From NCBI RefSeq assembly GCF_014779765.1, contig NZ_JACXZA010000002.1:1018469-1082468 (forward strand): 64,000 nt of DNA, written 5' to 3'. This document shows, one piece after another, positions 45,830 through 55,758 of this stretch. This stretch comes from Paenibacillus terricola. GTDB lineage: Bacteria; Bacillota; Bacilli; Paenibacillales; Paenibacillaceae. The translations under genes were made by a program, and so were the position numbers. Numbering within the stretch: the stretch's first letter is position 1; every line of letters starts with the position of its first letter. The notes under the pieces were generated by a model. It was not told the DNA's origin and did no database searches. It saw only the letters and a program-made list of their open reading frames with translations.

Positions 45830-47284
45830 TTACGTTGTGCTAACCCATAAGTCGACGAACTGCGGAACCGGCATCGCCTCGAGTGCCTCCGGCTCTTCGA
45901 ACAGCTCCAGAATCGGCTTCGCCTGCTCCTCCGCCAGCCGGCAGCGCAGATTTGCTTCGAACTTCCGCTTCAGCAGCGGTGTTCCTTCCGCACGCCTGCG
46001 ACGATGACCTGGCGGATACTCGACTTCGATCCTCTCCGTCGCCGTACCGTCCGTGAACCAGATCTGCACCGCGTTTGCGATCGAACGTTTCGCCGCATCC
46101 ATATAATCTGCAGAGTAACGCGGTTCCTCGGTTACTGACATCCGATCGCGGAGGAGATCGATCCGCGGATCACGCGATGCTTGTTCCTCATAGTGATCCG
46201 CAGTCAGGTCGCCATGCAGCAGACCAACCGCAACCATATATTGCAGACAATGATCGCGGTCAGCAGGGTTGTGAAGCGGGCCCTTCTTATCGATAATGCG
46301 AATAGCAGACTCGTGAGTCGTCAGTTCGATATGATCGATTTCATGGATGCGATCCTTCACTTGCGGATGAAGGGTGATCGCTGCTTCCACCGCCGTCTGC
46401 GCGTGGAACTCGGCTGGGTAGCAGATTTTGAACAGCACATGCTCCATTACATAACTGCCGAGCTCGCGGCTGAGCGACAAAGAACGTCCCTTGAACAATA
46501 CGTCCTGGAACCCCCACAACGGAGCACTAAGCGCCGACGGATATCCCATCTCACCTTGTAAAGTCATCATCGCCAGCCGCACGGCGCGGCTTGTCGCATC
46601 GCCGGCTGCCCACGATTTGCGCGAGCCGGTATTCGGCGCGTGGCGATAGGTTCTCAGCGAATGCCCATCGATCCAAGCCTGCGAGAGAGCAGCAATAATA
46701 GCTTCGCGATTGCCGCCGAGCAGCCGCGTTACGACGGCGGTTGATGCGATTTTGACCAGGAGAACATGATCAAGCCCAACCCGGTTGAAGCTGTTGTCGA
46801 GCGCTAGCACCCCTTGAATTTCATGTGCTTGAATCATTGCGGTCAGCACATCGCGCATCGTATAAGGTGCAAGGCCACTCGCCTCCCGCACTCGGCTGAC
46901 ATAGTCCGCAACCGCAAGTATGCCGCCGAGATTGTCAGAAGGATGCCCCCATTCCGCAGCCAACCACGTATCGTTGTAATCCAGCCAGCGGATCATGCAG
47001 CCGATGTTGAAAGCAGCAGTCACAGGATCAAGCACATAAGGAGTGCCGGGGACACGCGCGCCGTTCGGTACGACAGTGCCAGGAACGACTGGACCAAGCA
47101 GCTTCGTGCAGGCCGGGTAATTCAGCGCCAGCAGGCCGCAGCCGAGCGTATCCATAAGACAATGCCGCGCCGTCTCGTACGCCTCGCTGCTTAAATGGCT
47201 GTCCCCCGCATCGCTGGCATACTCGGCGAGCTGCGCGAGAAGCGAGTCTGGCTCCTGCCGCCCTTGAACGTAGGACGATGTCAT
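45830..47284 (-). CDS. prpD: 2-methylcitrate dehydratase, MmgE/PrpD family
   Basis: 484 residues, the usual family length. Typical segments: [62 protein letters not shown], and [11 protein letters not shown]. It dehydrates 2-methylcitrate to 2-methylaconitate in the methylcitrate cycle that oxidises propionyl-CoA; B. subtilis MmgE is the counterpart. Last gene of the operon, 33 bases after the citrate synthase gene. Confidence 0.94.
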   Translation of the reverse strand: MTSSYVQGRQEPDSLLAQLAEYASDAGDSHLSSEAYETARHCLMDTLGCGLLALNYPACTKLLGPVVPGTVVPNGARVPGTPYVLDPVTAAFNIGCMIRWLDYNDTWLAAEWGHPSDNLGGILAVADYVSRVREASGLAPYTMRDVLTAMIQAHEIQGVLALDNSFNRVGLDHVLLVKIASTAVVTRLLGGNREAIIAALSQAWIDGHSLRTYRHAPNTGSRKSWAAGDATSRAVRLAMMTLQGEMGYPSALSAPLWGFQDVLFKGRSLSLSRELGSYVMEHVLFKICYPAEFHAQTAVEAAITLHPQVKDRIHEIDHIELTTHESAIRIIDKKGPLHNPADRDHCLQYMVAVGLLHGDLTADHYEEQASRDPRIDLLRDRMSVTEEPRYSADYMDAAKRSIANAVQIWFTDGTATERIEVEYPPGHRRRRAEGTPLLKRKFEANLRCRLAEEQAKPILELFEEPEALEAMPVPQFVDLWVSTT

Positions 47285-47316
47285 CGCGTCACCACTCCCA
47301 TCCTACAGCTCGACCC

Positions 47317-48435
47317 TTACACCCGCTCATGCAAAGGGACCCATGACCGGCGCTCCGGACCGGTATATTCAGCGTTCGGACGAATGAGTCGATTCGAAGC
47401 GCGCTGCTCGATAATATGCGCCGACCAGCCGCTCAGGCGGGAGACGACGAACAACGGCGTGAACAGATTCGTCGGAATGCCAAGCATACGGTAGGCGGAT
47501 GCGCTGTAGAAGTCGAGATTGGGGAACAGTTTCTTTTTGCGCATCATAACCGATTCAACCCGTTCCGAAATTTCGTATAGCAGCCAATCATCCTCATGCT
47601 CAGCCAATCGGGCAGAAACCGCCTTGATAATATCCGAACGCGGATCCGAGACGGTGTAGACGCGATGGCCGAATCCCATGATGAGGCGCTTCTGGAGCAG
47701 CATCTGCTGAACGCCGGCTTCCGCTTCGTCTGGACTGGAGAATGCCTCAATAAGCTCCATCGCCGCTTCATTCGCACCGCCGTGCAGATTGCCCCGCAGC
47801 GTTCCGATCCCCGTCGTTACCGCCGAATAGAAATCAGACATCGTCGAAGTCGTCACGCGCGCCGCGAATGTCGATGCGTTGAACTCATGCTCCGCATAGA
47901 GCGTAAGGGACACATCAAGCGCTTTGGTGTGTATCGGATCAGGCTTACGACCATGCAGAAGCATGAGAAAATGCTCCGCAATCCCATCCTCTGTCCGTGT
48001 ATCAATCCGAATGCCGCTGCGATGGTAATGATGCCAATACATCAGAATGGAAGAGCTGCACGCAAGTAACCGCTCAGCTATTGCAGTACCGCCTCGATCA
48101 AAGCCTTCCGGTTCGAAGGAGGCTAGCGCTGACACGCCTGTTCGAAGCACATCCATCGGATGCGCATCCGATGGCAGCTGCTCAAGGATGGTGCAGAGAG
48201 CCGCGGGCAGCCTTCGGTACTCGATCAATCTGCTGCAGTAGTCCGTCAATTCAACTTCCGTCGGAAGCTTGCCATGAAGCAGCAGAAACGACGTTTCCTC
48301 GAAGGAGCACAGCCGGGCCAGTTCATGAATCGAGTATCCCCGATACGTTAGATCCCGTCCCTTCTTCCCGACGGTGGAGATTGCTGTTTGACCGGCGATG
48401 ACGTCGACTAAGCCACCTACTCTTTTGTCAGCCAT
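47317..48435 (-). CDS. mmgD: 2-methylcitrate synthase / citrate synthase
   Basis: About 372 residues. Citrate synthase family with [44 protein letters not shown] and [12 protein letters not shown] (active-site His), [15 protein letters not shown] and the later Asp/Arg region. The operon context indicates condensation of propionyl-CoA with oxaloacetate. The ATG at 48435 follows AAAGGAG and overlaps the 3-prime end of prpB by 8 bases. Confidence 0.93.
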   Translation of the reverse strand: MADKRVGGLVDVIAGQTAISTVGKKGRDLTYRGYSIHELARLCSFEETSFLLLHGKLPTEVELTDYCSRLIEYRRLPAALCTILEQLPSDAHPMDVLRTGVSALASFEPEGFDRGGTAIAERLLACSSSILMYWHHYHRSGIRIDTRTEDGIAEHFLMLLHGRKPDPIHTKALDVSLTLYAEHEFNASTFAARVTTSTMSDFYSAVTTGIGTLRGNLHGGANEAAMELIEAFSSPDEAEAGVQQMLLQKRLIMGFGHRVYTVSDPRSDIIKAVSARLAEHEDDWLLYEISERVESVMMRKKKLFPNLDFYSASAYRMLGIPTNLFTPLFVVSRLSGWSAHIIEQRASNRLIRPNAEYTGPERRSWVPLHERV

Positions 48436-49324
48436 TATTAGGCTCGCTCCTTTCAGTACCGAACAATCGATCCAGACGCTGCTCATAGTCCAGATAATTC
48501 AAGAACTCATACAACTCCGCCCTCGTCTGCATCCGATCAACGACCTGCTGCTGGGTCCCGTCCTGCCGAATGGTGCGGAACACCTGTAACGCCGCTGCGC
48601 TCATCGCGCGAAAAGCCGACAAAGGATAGAGCGCTAACCCGACACCAGCAGTCCGCAACTCCTCAAGTGTAAACAGCGGCGTCTTGCCGAACTCGGTCAA
48701 ATTCGCGAGCACCGGCACTTTCACCGCTTCTGCGAATGTCCGGTATACTTCTAATCGGTCCACCGCTTCGGGAAAAATCATATCCGCACCCGCTTCGACA
48801 CAAGCTCGCGCACGCTCTATCGCCGCATCGAGGCCTTCCACCGCAATGGCATCGGTTCGGGCCATAATAACGAAATGTTCATCCTCGCGGGCGTCGACGG
48901 CTGCTTTGATGCGGTCAACCATTTCGTCTTGGCTGACGATCGCTTTGTTCGGCCGATGACCGCAACGCTTAGCGGCGACTTGGTCCTCGATATGAACGCC
49001 CGCAGCCCCTGCTCGCGTTAGTTGCTTGATCGTCCGTGCGATCTGAAAAGCACTGCCGAAGCCGGTATCCGCATCCACCAGCACGGGCAGATCAACTGCG
49101 CTCGTAATACGGCTTACATCCTCGACAACATCGTTTAACGTCGTGATGCCGAGGTCCGGCAGTCCGAACGAAGCATTCGCGACACCTGCGCCAGAGACGT
49201 ACAACGCTCGAAATCCTGCGCTCGCCGCGAGCATCGCGGAATAAGCGTTGATAACGCCTGGCAGCTGCAACGGCTGCTCCGATTGCACCGCTTCACGCAG
49301 TCGAAGTCCAGGAGATGCTCTCAT
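48428..49324 (-). CDS. prpB: Methylisocitrate lyase
   Basis: About 298 residues of the isocitrate lyase/PEP mutase superfamily: [26 protein letters not shown], the metal-site DADTGFG, and the signature KRCGHRPNK with catalytic Cys. It splits methylisocitrate into pyruvate and succinate; YqiQ is the B. subtilis counterpart. ATG at 49324 preferred over a GTG at 49330 that lies too close to AAAGGTGG. Confidence 0.94.
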   Translation of the reverse strand: MRASPGLRLREAVQSEQPLQLPGVINAYSAMLAASAGFRALYVSGAGVANASFGLPDLGITTLNDVVEDVSRITSAVDLPVLVDADTGFGSAFQIARTIKQLTRAGAAGVHIEDQVAAKRCGHRPNKAIVSQDEMVDRIKAAVDAREDEHFVIMARTDAIAVEGLDAAIERARACVEAGADMIFPEAVDRLEVYRTFAEAVKVPVLANLTEFGKTPLFTLEELRTAGVGLALYPLSAFRAMSAAALQVFRTIRQDGTQQQVVDRMQTRAELYEFLNYLDYEQRLDRLFGTERSEPNNG

Positions 49325-49339
49325 GGACACTCACCACCT

Positions 49340-50467
49340 TTAACGTAACAGCTGATTGCCGATCACGATCCGATGAATCTCGTTAGTGCCTTCATAGATC
49401 TGCGTAACCTTCGCATCTCGGAAGAGACGCTCTGCTGTGTACGGCTTCGCGAACCCATGCTCGCCGCACCATCGCACAGCCGCCGACGCAGCCTGCACCG
49501 CCGTGTCGGATGCGAACAGCTTCGCCATCGAAGCCTCCTTCGTGCAGTTGCTCCCCTGTTGGCGAATAGACGCCGCGCGGTACACGAGCAGCCGCGCGGC
49601 TTCAACACGCGCGGACAGCTCATCGAGCGCCGCTCGCGCTGCCGGCGGTGATGCTGAGCGCTTCTTCACCGCCGCTGCCAGCAGCGCAAGCGCTGACTCC
49701 GCGATGCCAAGCGCCTGCGCGCCGATGCCGATGCGGCCGCCGTCCAGCGCGCCCATCGCAATCGCGAACCCTTCGCCTTCGCCGCCTAGCCGCTTATCCA
49801 CTGACCGTTGCACCCCATCGTACAGAAGCTCGCACGTGCTGGAGCCGTGCAGCCCCATTTTGCGCTCGCGCCGACCGATCTGGAACCCTGGTGTATCTCG
49901 GTCAACAAGGAAAGCGGTAATCCCCCGCGTGCCGCGACTTGCATCCGTCACTGCAAAAGTAAGATAAACATTGGCTGCGCCTGCATTCGTAATAAACAGC
50001 TTCGCACCGTCCAGCCGGTATCCATCTCCTTCACGAATTGCAGCTGTACGAATCGAAGCCGCGTCCGAGCCCGCCTGCGGTTCAGTCAGCGCGAACGCCC
50101 CAAGCCATTCCCCAGAAGCAAGTTTGCTCACATAGTGGTGTCGCTGTTCCTCTGTCCCATGCCGCAGAATCGGCAGCGTGCCGACCGATGTGTGCACGGA
50201 GAGGATAACGCCTACTGTTGCGCTCACTTTGGACAGCTCATGAATCGCGATAATATACGAAATGAAGTCTGCGCCTGCGCCACCCCATTCTGATGCAATC
50301 GGGATGCCCATCAACCCGAGCTCCGCCATTCGTACGATTAGTTGCGCAGGAAACGAATGCTCATCATCCTTCTCCATCTGCGGGATGGCGTCTGCCACTT
50401 CCGTCTGCGCGAAATTCCTCACTTTCGATCGAATAGCTTCCTGCTCTTCTGTCCATCGGAGGTCCAT
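49340..50467 (-). CDS. mmgC: Acyl-CoA dehydrogenase (short-chain type)
   Basis: 375 residues with FAD and acyl-CoA signatures: FALTEPQAGSDAASI, FITNAGAANVYLTFAV, GALDGGRIGIGAQALGIAESAL and the C-terminal YEGTNEIHRIVIGNQLLR. The catalytic Glu is expected in QIYEGTNEI. It introduces the double bond in acyl-CoA in the mmg pathway. Operon order matches B. subtilis mmgABC followed by methylcitrate genes. Confidence 0.93.
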   Translation of the reverse strand: MDLRWTEEQEAIRSKVRNFAQTEVADAIPQMEKDDEHSFPAQLIVRMAELGLMGIPIASEWGGAGADFISYIIAIHELSKVSATVGVILSVHTSVGTLPILRHGTEEQRHHYVSKLASGEWLGAFALTEPQAGSDAASIRTAAIREGDGYRLDGAKLFITNAGAANVYLTFAVTDASRGTRGITAFLVDRDTPGFQIGRRERKMGLHGSSTCELLYDGVQRSVDKRLGGEGEGFAIAMGALDGGRIGIGAQALGIAESALALLAAAVKKRSASPPAARAALDELSARVEAARLLVYRAASIRQQGSNCTKEASMAKLFASDTAVQAASAAVRWCGEHGFAKPYTAERLFRDAKVTQIYEGTNEIHRIVIGNQLLR

Positions 50468-50503
50468 CGCTGATTCCCTCCCGGTGCCGTGATGTCCGTC
50501 TTG

Positions 50504-51364
50504 TTAGCTTGAGTTGTAGCTATAAAACCCGCGCCCGCTCTTGCGTCCCAGCCACCCTGCTTGCACATATTGGCGAAGCAGCGGACACGGTCGGTATTTG
50601 CTGTCTCCGAATCCTTCATAGAGCGTCTCCATGATCGCCAGACACGTATCGAGTCCGATAAAATCCGCCAGTGTCAACGGGCCCATCGGATGATTCATGC
50701 CAAGCTTCAGCACCGTATCGATTGCTTCCGGTTCCGCAACGCCTTCATATACGGCATAAACAGCTTCGTTAATCATAGGCATCAGCACCCGATTGGACAC
50801 GAAGCCAGGGAAGTCTTTCACTTCTACGGCTGTTTTGCCAAGGGATTCTGCTAATGCGCGAACTGTGTCGCATGTCTCATCCGACGTAGCGAGACCTCGA
50901 ATGATTTCAACCAACGGCATAATCGGCACCGGGTTCATAAAATGCATCCCGATCACGCGGTCCGCCCGCTGCGTGACCGATGCAATTGATGTAATCGGCA
51001 ACGAAGACGTGTTCGTCGCAAGAATCGTATGGGACGGGCAGCTCGCGTCCAGCTTCTTGAAAGTCGCCTGCTTGGTCGCAATATGCTCCGGCGCCGCTTC
51101 AATGACAATGTCGCTGTCACGGACAGCTAAGGGTAAGTCTGTTGTGGTAGTGAACCGCTGCAGCGCTTCCGTCTGCGCCGTCTCGGTCAATCGTCCCTTG
51201 GCAGTCAGTCTGGCTAATCCCGCTTCGATCGCACTTCGGCCCCGTTCGAGCGGGGCGTCAGCAATATCAACCAATGCGACGTTATAGCCATATTGGAGAA
51301 GCGTCTGCGCAATGCCGCTTCCCATCTGTCCTGCCCCGATGACGACTGCGTTCTGGATTGGCAT
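50504..51364 (-). CDS. mmgB: 3-hydroxybutyryl-CoA dehydrogenase
   Basis: 286 residues. N-terminal NAD fold VVIGAGQMGSGIAQTLLQYGYNVALVDI, then ATNTSSLPITSIA, GMHFMNPVPIMPLVEIIRG (catalytic His) and FVSNRVLMPMINEAVYA, with C-terminal helical domain LKLGMNHPMGPLTLADFIGLD. Standard for the family. Lies between thiolase and acyl-CoA dehydrogenase genes. Confidence 0.95.
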   Translation of the reverse strand: MPIQNAVVIGAGQMGSGIAQTLLQYGYNVALVDIADAPLERGRSAIEAGLARLTAKGRLTETAQTEALQRFTTTTDLPLAVRDSDIVIEAAPEHIATKQATFKKLDASCPSHTILATNTSSLPITSIASVTQRADRVIGMHFMNPVPIMPLVEIIRGLATSDETCDTVRALAESLGKTAVEVKDFPGFVSNRVLMPMINEAVYAVYEGVAEPEAIDTVLKLGMNHPMGPLTLADFIGLDTCLAIMETLYEGFGDSKYRPCPLLRQYVQAGWLGRKSGRGFYSYNSS

Positions 51365-51384
51365 GGTCTAGCACCTCGCCTTGT

Positions 51385-52563
51385 TCATCCTTCAACTCGT
51401 ATCAGCATCGCGTCTCCTTGCCCGCCGCCGCTGCAAATCGCAGCGATGCCAAGTCCTCCGCCTCGCCGCTTCAGCTCATAGGCTAGCGTCAATACAATTC
51501 GAGTACCGCTCGCACCAAGCGGATGCCCGATCGCAATGGCTCCGCCGTTCACATTCACTTTGTTCTCATCCCAGCTCAGCAGCCGTCCGCATGTTAGTAC
51601 AACGGCAGCGAACGCCTCATTAACCTCAAACAAATCAATGTCAGCGAGCGAAACGCCAGTCTGCTGCAGCAGCTTGCGTATGGCGCGGGCAGGCGCTTCT
51701 GCCAATTCATGCGGCGCCATGCTGACGGACGCGTGCCCCAGGATTGTTGCAAGCGTGATATGACTGCCGTTATGTGCAGCCTTCTCCGACATGACCAATA
51801 CCGCGGCTGCGCCGTCGTTCACACCTGGCGCATTGCCTGCCGTTATCGTCCCGACGCCATTGCTCGGACCCGCGAGAGGACGAAGGTTAGCCAGCTTCGC
51901 AGCGCTAGTATCCGTTCGAGGACATTCGTCTGTATCGACTGGGCCTGAATCCGTTGGGACGGGGACGATTTCATCCGCGAGGCGCCCTTTCCATATCGCG
52001 GATACAGCGAGCGAATGGCTGCGAAGCGCCCACTCGTCCTGTTCCTCGCGGGTAATGCCGTAGATAGACGCCGTGCGATTGCCATGCATCGCCATCGGGA
52101 CCCCATCGAATGCGCAAAGAAGCCCATCGTGCATCATAAGGTCTGTCATCTCCGAATTGCCCATTCGGATGCCCCATCTAGCGGAATGTACGGCAAAAGG
52201 CGCATTCGTCATGCTCTCCATTCCGCCTGCCACAATTATGTCTCCATCGCTTGCACGGATGCACTGATCGGCGAGTGCAATCGCGCGCATGCCAGAAGCA
52301 CACACTTTATTAATCGTTTCGGAGGGCACACTACCGGGCAGCCCCGCTGCGATCGCCGCTTGCCGGGACGGGATTTGACCCGTGCCGGCTTGGATTGCCA
52401 TTCCCATAATGACCTGCTCCACTTGCGAAGGTGCAATGCCGCTCCGTTCAACCGCCCCGCGCAATGCGGCTGCGCCGAGGTCTGTTGCTTTTACATTACG
52501 ATACATACCGCCGAATTTGCCGAATGCCGTCCGTGCCCCACTAACAATGACCGCTCCGCGCAG
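51385..52563 (-). CDS. mmgA: Acetyl-CoA acetyltransferase (thiolase) with probable CTG start
   Basis: The conserved thiolase N-terminus ([16 protein letters not shown]) is encoded upstream of the first ATG (52506), which therefore cannot be the real start. The only plausible start between the upstream in-frame TGA and this motif is CTG at 52563, placed 6 bases after GAGGAGGG. From there the protein has 392 residues, the usual length. Catalytic Cys in [10 protein letters not shown], His in [10 protein letters not shown] and Cys in ICSGGGQGD are all present. It performs the thiolytic or condensing step of the mmg pathway. Confidence 0.9.
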   Translation of the reverse strand: MRGAVIVSGARTAFGKFGGMYRNVKATDLGAAALRGAVERSGIAPSQVEQVIMGMAIQAGTGQIPSRQAAIAAGLPGSVPSETINKVCASGMRAIALADQCIRASDGDIIVAGGMESMTNAPFAVHSARWGIRMGNSEMTDLMMHDGLLCAFDGVPMAMHGNRTASIYGITREEQDEWALRSHSLAVSAIWKGRLADEIVPVPTDSGPVDTDECPRTDTSAAKLANLRPLAGPSNGVGTITAGNAPGVNDGAAAVLVMSEKAAHNGSHITLATILGHASVSMAPHELAEAPARAIRKLLQQTGVSLADIDLFEVNEAFAAVVLTCGRLLSWDENKVNVNGGAIAIGHPLGASGTRIVLTLAYELKRRGGGLGIAAICSGGGQGDAMLIRVEG

Positions 52564-52623
52564 TTGGCTCCCTCCTCACGTCATTTGCTATTGGATGTGT
52601 ATCTCTGCAATGCTCGCTTCCGC

Positions 52624-53700
52624 TCAACGCTTGGAGAGTCCTCCGACTCCAACCGCCGTCTCAAGTGTCATCGCATCGCGGAGCATCCGCTCTACCTGAT
52701 ACTCTTCGATGTAGCCGTAGCCGCCGTGAATCTGCACCGCTTCTCGGGCGACCATCGTAGCAGTTCGAACTGCGTAGGTATGCGCTAACTTCACTTGCTT
52801 TGATGCCGCTGCTGAGTTTATGTGTTCATCGAGCTGCCATGCCGCTTGACGAACAAGCAGTCTTGAGGCCTCCGTTGCAATCGACATGTCGGACAGCTTG
52901 AACAGAATGCCCTGTTGTCTGCCAATTGGCGTTCCGAACTGCTTACGCGTCTTCGCATAACTTGCGGCAGCTTCAAGGGCGCCTTGTGCGATGCCAACTG
53001 ATTGCGCAGCCGCGCTAAGTGCGAGCATTGTGCGGATTTCCCGAGCCATTCCGCTCACTCGTCTGCCTTGAACGATAATGTTTTTTTTCAGATTAGCTGC
53101 ATTTGGGACTAGTGTTAGCTCCCCTGTTGGGAATGAGCGCAGTCCGAGCTTACTAATTAAGTTGGTGGTTACTTCGACGGTTGGATCGGGCTGCGTCCAA
53201 ACAACGGCAGGCTTTTGTATCCCCTCGCCCCACTGCTCCTCCGTGAATAACAAATAGCCATCCGCCACCCCGGCGTTCAGCACGAATGAATGTGTCCCCA
53301 ACAATGATGTCGCTTTACGCCCTGTCACACCGGTTCCAGCAAGTTTGGCACCAGAAGCAAGCGGGACGAGCAGCTCCTCTCGTACCGCTTCGTCTCCATA
53401 ATGAAACAGTGGCCATACGACACCGGCTGTATGCGCAGCCAGTACGGATGCCGAAGACGCACATACCTTCGCGAGTTCCTCCATTACGACCACATAGGTG
53501 AGCCAACCGACACCTGCACCACCGTACATTTCAGGGACGGGGATACCTGTTAGTCCAAGCTCCGCCATTTGATTAAATACAGATCGATCAAACCGCCCGT
53601 TGGCATCCCGTTCTACCGCACCTGAAGCTAACTCAGATTGCGCAAAATCACTTACGACCGACCGCAGCATCTCTAACTCCTCCGGCAGTTCGAAACGCAT
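52624..53700 (-). CDS. Second acyl-CoA dehydrogenase of the mmg operon
   Basis: About 358 residues from ATG 53700, which follows GGGAGGG; the open frame reaches 53817 but the extra 39 residues (MSDKLQLIYMGIHGY...) are not typical of the family. It has GAGVGWLTYVVVMEEL, ALSAAAQSVGIAQGALEAA, SYAKTRKQFGTPIGRQQGI and the C-terminal QIHGGYGYIEEYQVERMLRDA, where one of the Glu residues should be catalytic. Sequence through the FAD region (TGRKATSLLGTHSF) diverges from the usual TEP.AGSD motif, so activity may be altered. First gene of the operon. Confidence 0.87.
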   Translation of the reverse strand: MRFELPEELEMLRSVVSDFAQSELASGAVERDANGRFDRSVFNQMAELGLTGIPVPEMYGGAGVGWLTYVVVMEELAKVCASSASVLAAHTAGVVWPLFHYGDEAVREELLVPLASGAKLAGTGVTGRKATSLLGTHSFVLNAGVADGYLLFTEEQWGEGIQKPAVVWTQPDPTVEVTTNLISKLGLRSFPTGELTLVPNAANLKKNIIVQGRRVSGMAREIRTMLALSAAAQSVGIAQGALEAAASYAKTRKQFGTPIGRQQGILFKLSDMSIATEASRLLVRQAAWQLDEHINSAAASKQVKLAHTYAVRTATMVAREAVQIHGGYGYIEEYQVERMLRDAMTLETAVGVGGLSKR

Positions 53701-53786
53701 GCCCCTCCCTCCCCGACGAGGCTCTCGCAGCACCTGCCAGCCCTCTCCTCGCACAACGGACAAGACCGGACGGTATCCGTGGATAC

Positions 53787-53815
53787 CCATGTATATGAGC
53801 TGCAATTTGTCCGAC
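53787..53815 (-). promoter_or_regulatory. Possible sigma-E-like promoter of the mmg operon
   Basis: On the minus strand CATATACA at 53790-53797 resembles the -10 element of mother-cell sigma-E promoters (CATACANT), with a poor ATG-containing -35 about 17 bases upstream. The mmg operon of B. subtilis is sigma-E dependent (established knowledge). The match is weak. Transcription from here would place the N-terminal extension of the acyl-CoA dehydrogenase frame in the leader, agreeing with the start at 53700. Confidence 0.28.
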
Positions 53816-53840
53816 ATACATTAGCGTCGTACGGTACTGA

Positions 53841-53870
53841 CAAACAAAAAGAGCCCACGAATGGGCTCTT
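53841..53870 (-). terminator. Terminator at the left edge of the cassette array
   Basis: AAGAGCCCA and TGGGCTCTT form a stem followed on the minus strand by TTTGTTTG. It stops transcription entering the mmg operon from the cassette genes. Confidence 0.88.
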
Positions 53871-53919
53871 GCTTAAGAGGCGCTAGATTATCTGATTAAC
53901 GCACCTGGCTTTCTGAAAT

Positions 53920-54310
53920 TTATAAATATCCTATACTTACTCTTTTTAATATTTCATTAACTTGATTCTTTATTTCAATATTACTTTTTGAGCTAAATGT
54001 GAATAATGGGTTTTGCCAATTCTCTATCTGTGTATCCTCATCCTCATTCATCTCAATTAGAACCAATAATTTACCTTCTGGTTATCCTGAGGGATACCAA
54101 CCTAAGTCAAGCAATCTCCGTCTTGATTCGTTAATGAAATAAAAGATATCCATATGGGAATGAATCATCAACGAATTCATTTGTATTTATTTCGTAAAAA
54201 TGGTTCCATTTCACTGTCCAGTCTTCAGGTATATCAAGAGGAACTAATTTAATCTCCATTTTTTCATCCTTATAATTTTCTATAAAAGTCGGTCTGAAGT
54301 TCTGTGTCAT
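53920..54310 (-). pseudogene. Decayed hypothetical gene at the end of the cassette array
   Basis: Reading from ATG 54310 gives MTQNFRPTFIENYKDEKMEI ... WTVKWNHFYEI ... and then, after a frame change near 54145, DIFYFINESRRRLLDLGWYPSG, and after another near 54085, PEGKLLVLIEMNEDEDTQIENWQNPLFTF. The three segments read as one protein broken by two frameshifts. The segments recall small polymorphic-toxin immunity-type proteins, but I cannot name a family. Its start overlaps the VanZ-like stop (ATGA), so both once shared a cassette. Confidence 0.65.
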
Positions 54311-54768
54311 ATCATATTTGTAAATAATAGTTTATTCAGTAGCCGGATCTTCAATATTGCACGAGTCATTATATAAGCAAAAGTAGCTCCAAAACTATTC
54401 AATATCACATCATCAATATCTGCACTTCCAAGATAAAGATAGTACTGGGCGATCTCGATTAACAAATTGATTGTTATAAGTACTACTATGAAATTCCATA
54501 ACTTTCTAAAGGTATTAAACAGGATCGGCATTAACACTCCAAGAGGAATGAGCATCACTAAATTACCCATTAAATTCATAAACCATGTATTATAATTATA
54601 ATGTTCTCTATTATTTATATATTGTTTGATAGAACTAAAAGGGACCAGATTATAGGAACGATAATAATGTCCTCCGAAGTGCATTCTATCTAAAACTAAG
54701 TATTTAACTAAAACAAGAATGTAAATAATAAATAGAATCCATAAACTTGATCTAACTACTAATTTCAT
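54307..54768 (-). CDS. VanZ-like membrane protein (cassette gene)
   Basis: About 153 residues with four or five transmembrane helices. YNLVPFSSIKQYI, then NLMGNLVMLIPLGVLMPIL and a late DIDDVILNSFGATFAY are the VanZ family signature. VanZ gives low-level teicoplanin resistance in some enterococci, but most homologues are uncharacterised. Start ATG 54768 follows AAAGGAG at 13 bases; the open frame extends to 54837 into a repeat remnant. AT-rich compared with the host genes to the left. Confidence 0.82.
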   Translation of the reverse strand: MKLVVRSSLWILFIIYILVLVKYLVLDRMHFGGHYYRSYNLVPFSSIKQYINNREHYNYNTWFMNLMGNLVMLIPLGVLMPILFNTFRKLWNFIVVLITINLLIEIAQYYLYLGSADIDDVILNSFGATFAYIMTRAILKIRLLNKLLFTNMI

Positions 54769-54810
54769 TGTAATGATGTAACTCCTTTGGCTCTTTCTTT
54801 GATTTAAACC

Positions 54811-54864
54811 AAGGGCCGAATGGGCCATCCGGGGCAAATGGCTCGATACGTGAATATAGTGTTA
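54811..54864 (-). repeat. attC-like repeat remnant
   Basis: Only one end of the repeat is kept: GGGCCGAATGGGCC hairpin-like part, CGATACGTGAATATAGTGTTA. The other two thirds are deleted. It is the leftmost recognisable copy. Confidence 0.6.
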
Positions 54865-54927
54865 GGTGAAGTACTTACCTTCCCGAAACCACTATTTCTT
54901 CATTGAACTCTTCTTTATTAATTTCTT

Positions 54928-55334
54928 CTATTCGAATTGTGAATATGAAAATGGCAATAAATCACTTATCTCTACCTTATTCATTTTTTGTTCATCGTTA
55001 TTTAAAATGACTTTGATACCGGGGCTATATTCTAATAACATTTGACGGCAATTTCCACACGGAGACAATAGATGATTCGGGGCATCTTTACAAACAGCTA
55101 CTATGGTTTCAAACTCTCTTTCTCCTGCTGCTCTTGCCACTCCCATAGTGATAAACTAAGCACATGATCCATGAATTCCATAACAATTAATCCCGACATA
55201 GATTTTCCCGTTTTTACAACGGATCGCGGAGCCTACTGTATGCGTATATGACTTATTGTCGAAGTTCTTTTAATTACTTCTTTCGCTCTTTCAATTAGTT
55301 CATAATCTTCATCTGTCAGCTCATAAAATCTCAT
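54928..55334 (-). pseudogene. Cytidine deaminase, inactivated (cassette gene)
   Basis: Starting at ATG 55334 (MRFYELTDEDYELIERAKEVI) the frame reads to a stop after HIRIQ; a shift restores HTVGSAIRCKNGKIYVGINCYGIHGSCA. A TAG then occupies the position of the catalytic Glu of the CxE motif (GSCA-stop-FITMG where GSCAE is expected). The rest is intact with the zinc motif SPCGNCRQMLLEY. One frameshift and one GAG-to-TAG change therefore disable a small homotetrameric-type deaminase of about 135 residues. No repeat separates it from the membrane-protein gene to the right. Confidence 0.8.
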
Positions 55335-55351
55335 CAAGGTTACCTCGATTT

Positions 55352-55678
55352 CTAATTATTTAGTACGGTGGGTATTAATATCAGCCCTAAAGCTGTAATT
55401 ATTGAAATTCTTGTTGCAAATCTATTGAGTTTTCTGTTTTCTTCGGATTTATACCATCCCTTGAACTGAAAATAATTTCGATATAGCACAAAAAATAGAA
55501 CGAAATTTCCTACTGACATAAACCAATTATACAAAGGTTCTCCATAAATCAACGAATAAAGATATCGTTCAACTCCACCAAACACGAGCATTATCAACAT
55601 AAGTAAAATAAGTATTCTCAATATTTCAAAGAAAGCCGAAAACGCTTTAGACATAAAATCATTCCATCCCTTCAACAT
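55352..55678 (-). CDS. Small membrane protein (cassette gene)
   Basis: 108 residues with three predicted transmembrane helices (ILRILILLMLIMLVFGG; WFMSVGNFVLFFVLY; ISIITALGLILIPTVL). No family recognised. Start uncertain: ATG 55678 or the in-frame ATG 24 bases later, which has GAAGGGATGG upstream. It follows a repeat remnant. Confidence 0.6.
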   Translation of the reverse strand: MLKGWNDFMSKAFSAFFEILRILILLMLIMLVFGGVERYLYSLIYGEPLYNWFMSVGNFVLFFVLYRNYFQFKGWYKSEENRKLNRFATRISIITALGLILIPTVLNN

Positions 55679-55694
55679 ACTGCATGGATTTCCA

Positions 55695-55740
55695 CTAACG
55701 TTTTTGTCTCCCTAACCCTCACTAGCTTTTGCGAGTAAGC
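55695..55740 (-). repeat. attC-like repeat remnant
   Basis: CTAACGTTTTTGT then AACCCTCACTAGCTTTTGC match the left end and first arm of the repeat with several changes; the rest is gone. Confidence 0.55.
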
Positions 55741-55758
55741 AAACGTTTTACTGTTCAT

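Noticed and set aside
53880..53915. Further attC-like remnant (GATTAACGCACCTGGCTTTC) at the left edge
   Set aside because: The match to the repeat is limited to TAACG and CTGGCTT and could be chance.
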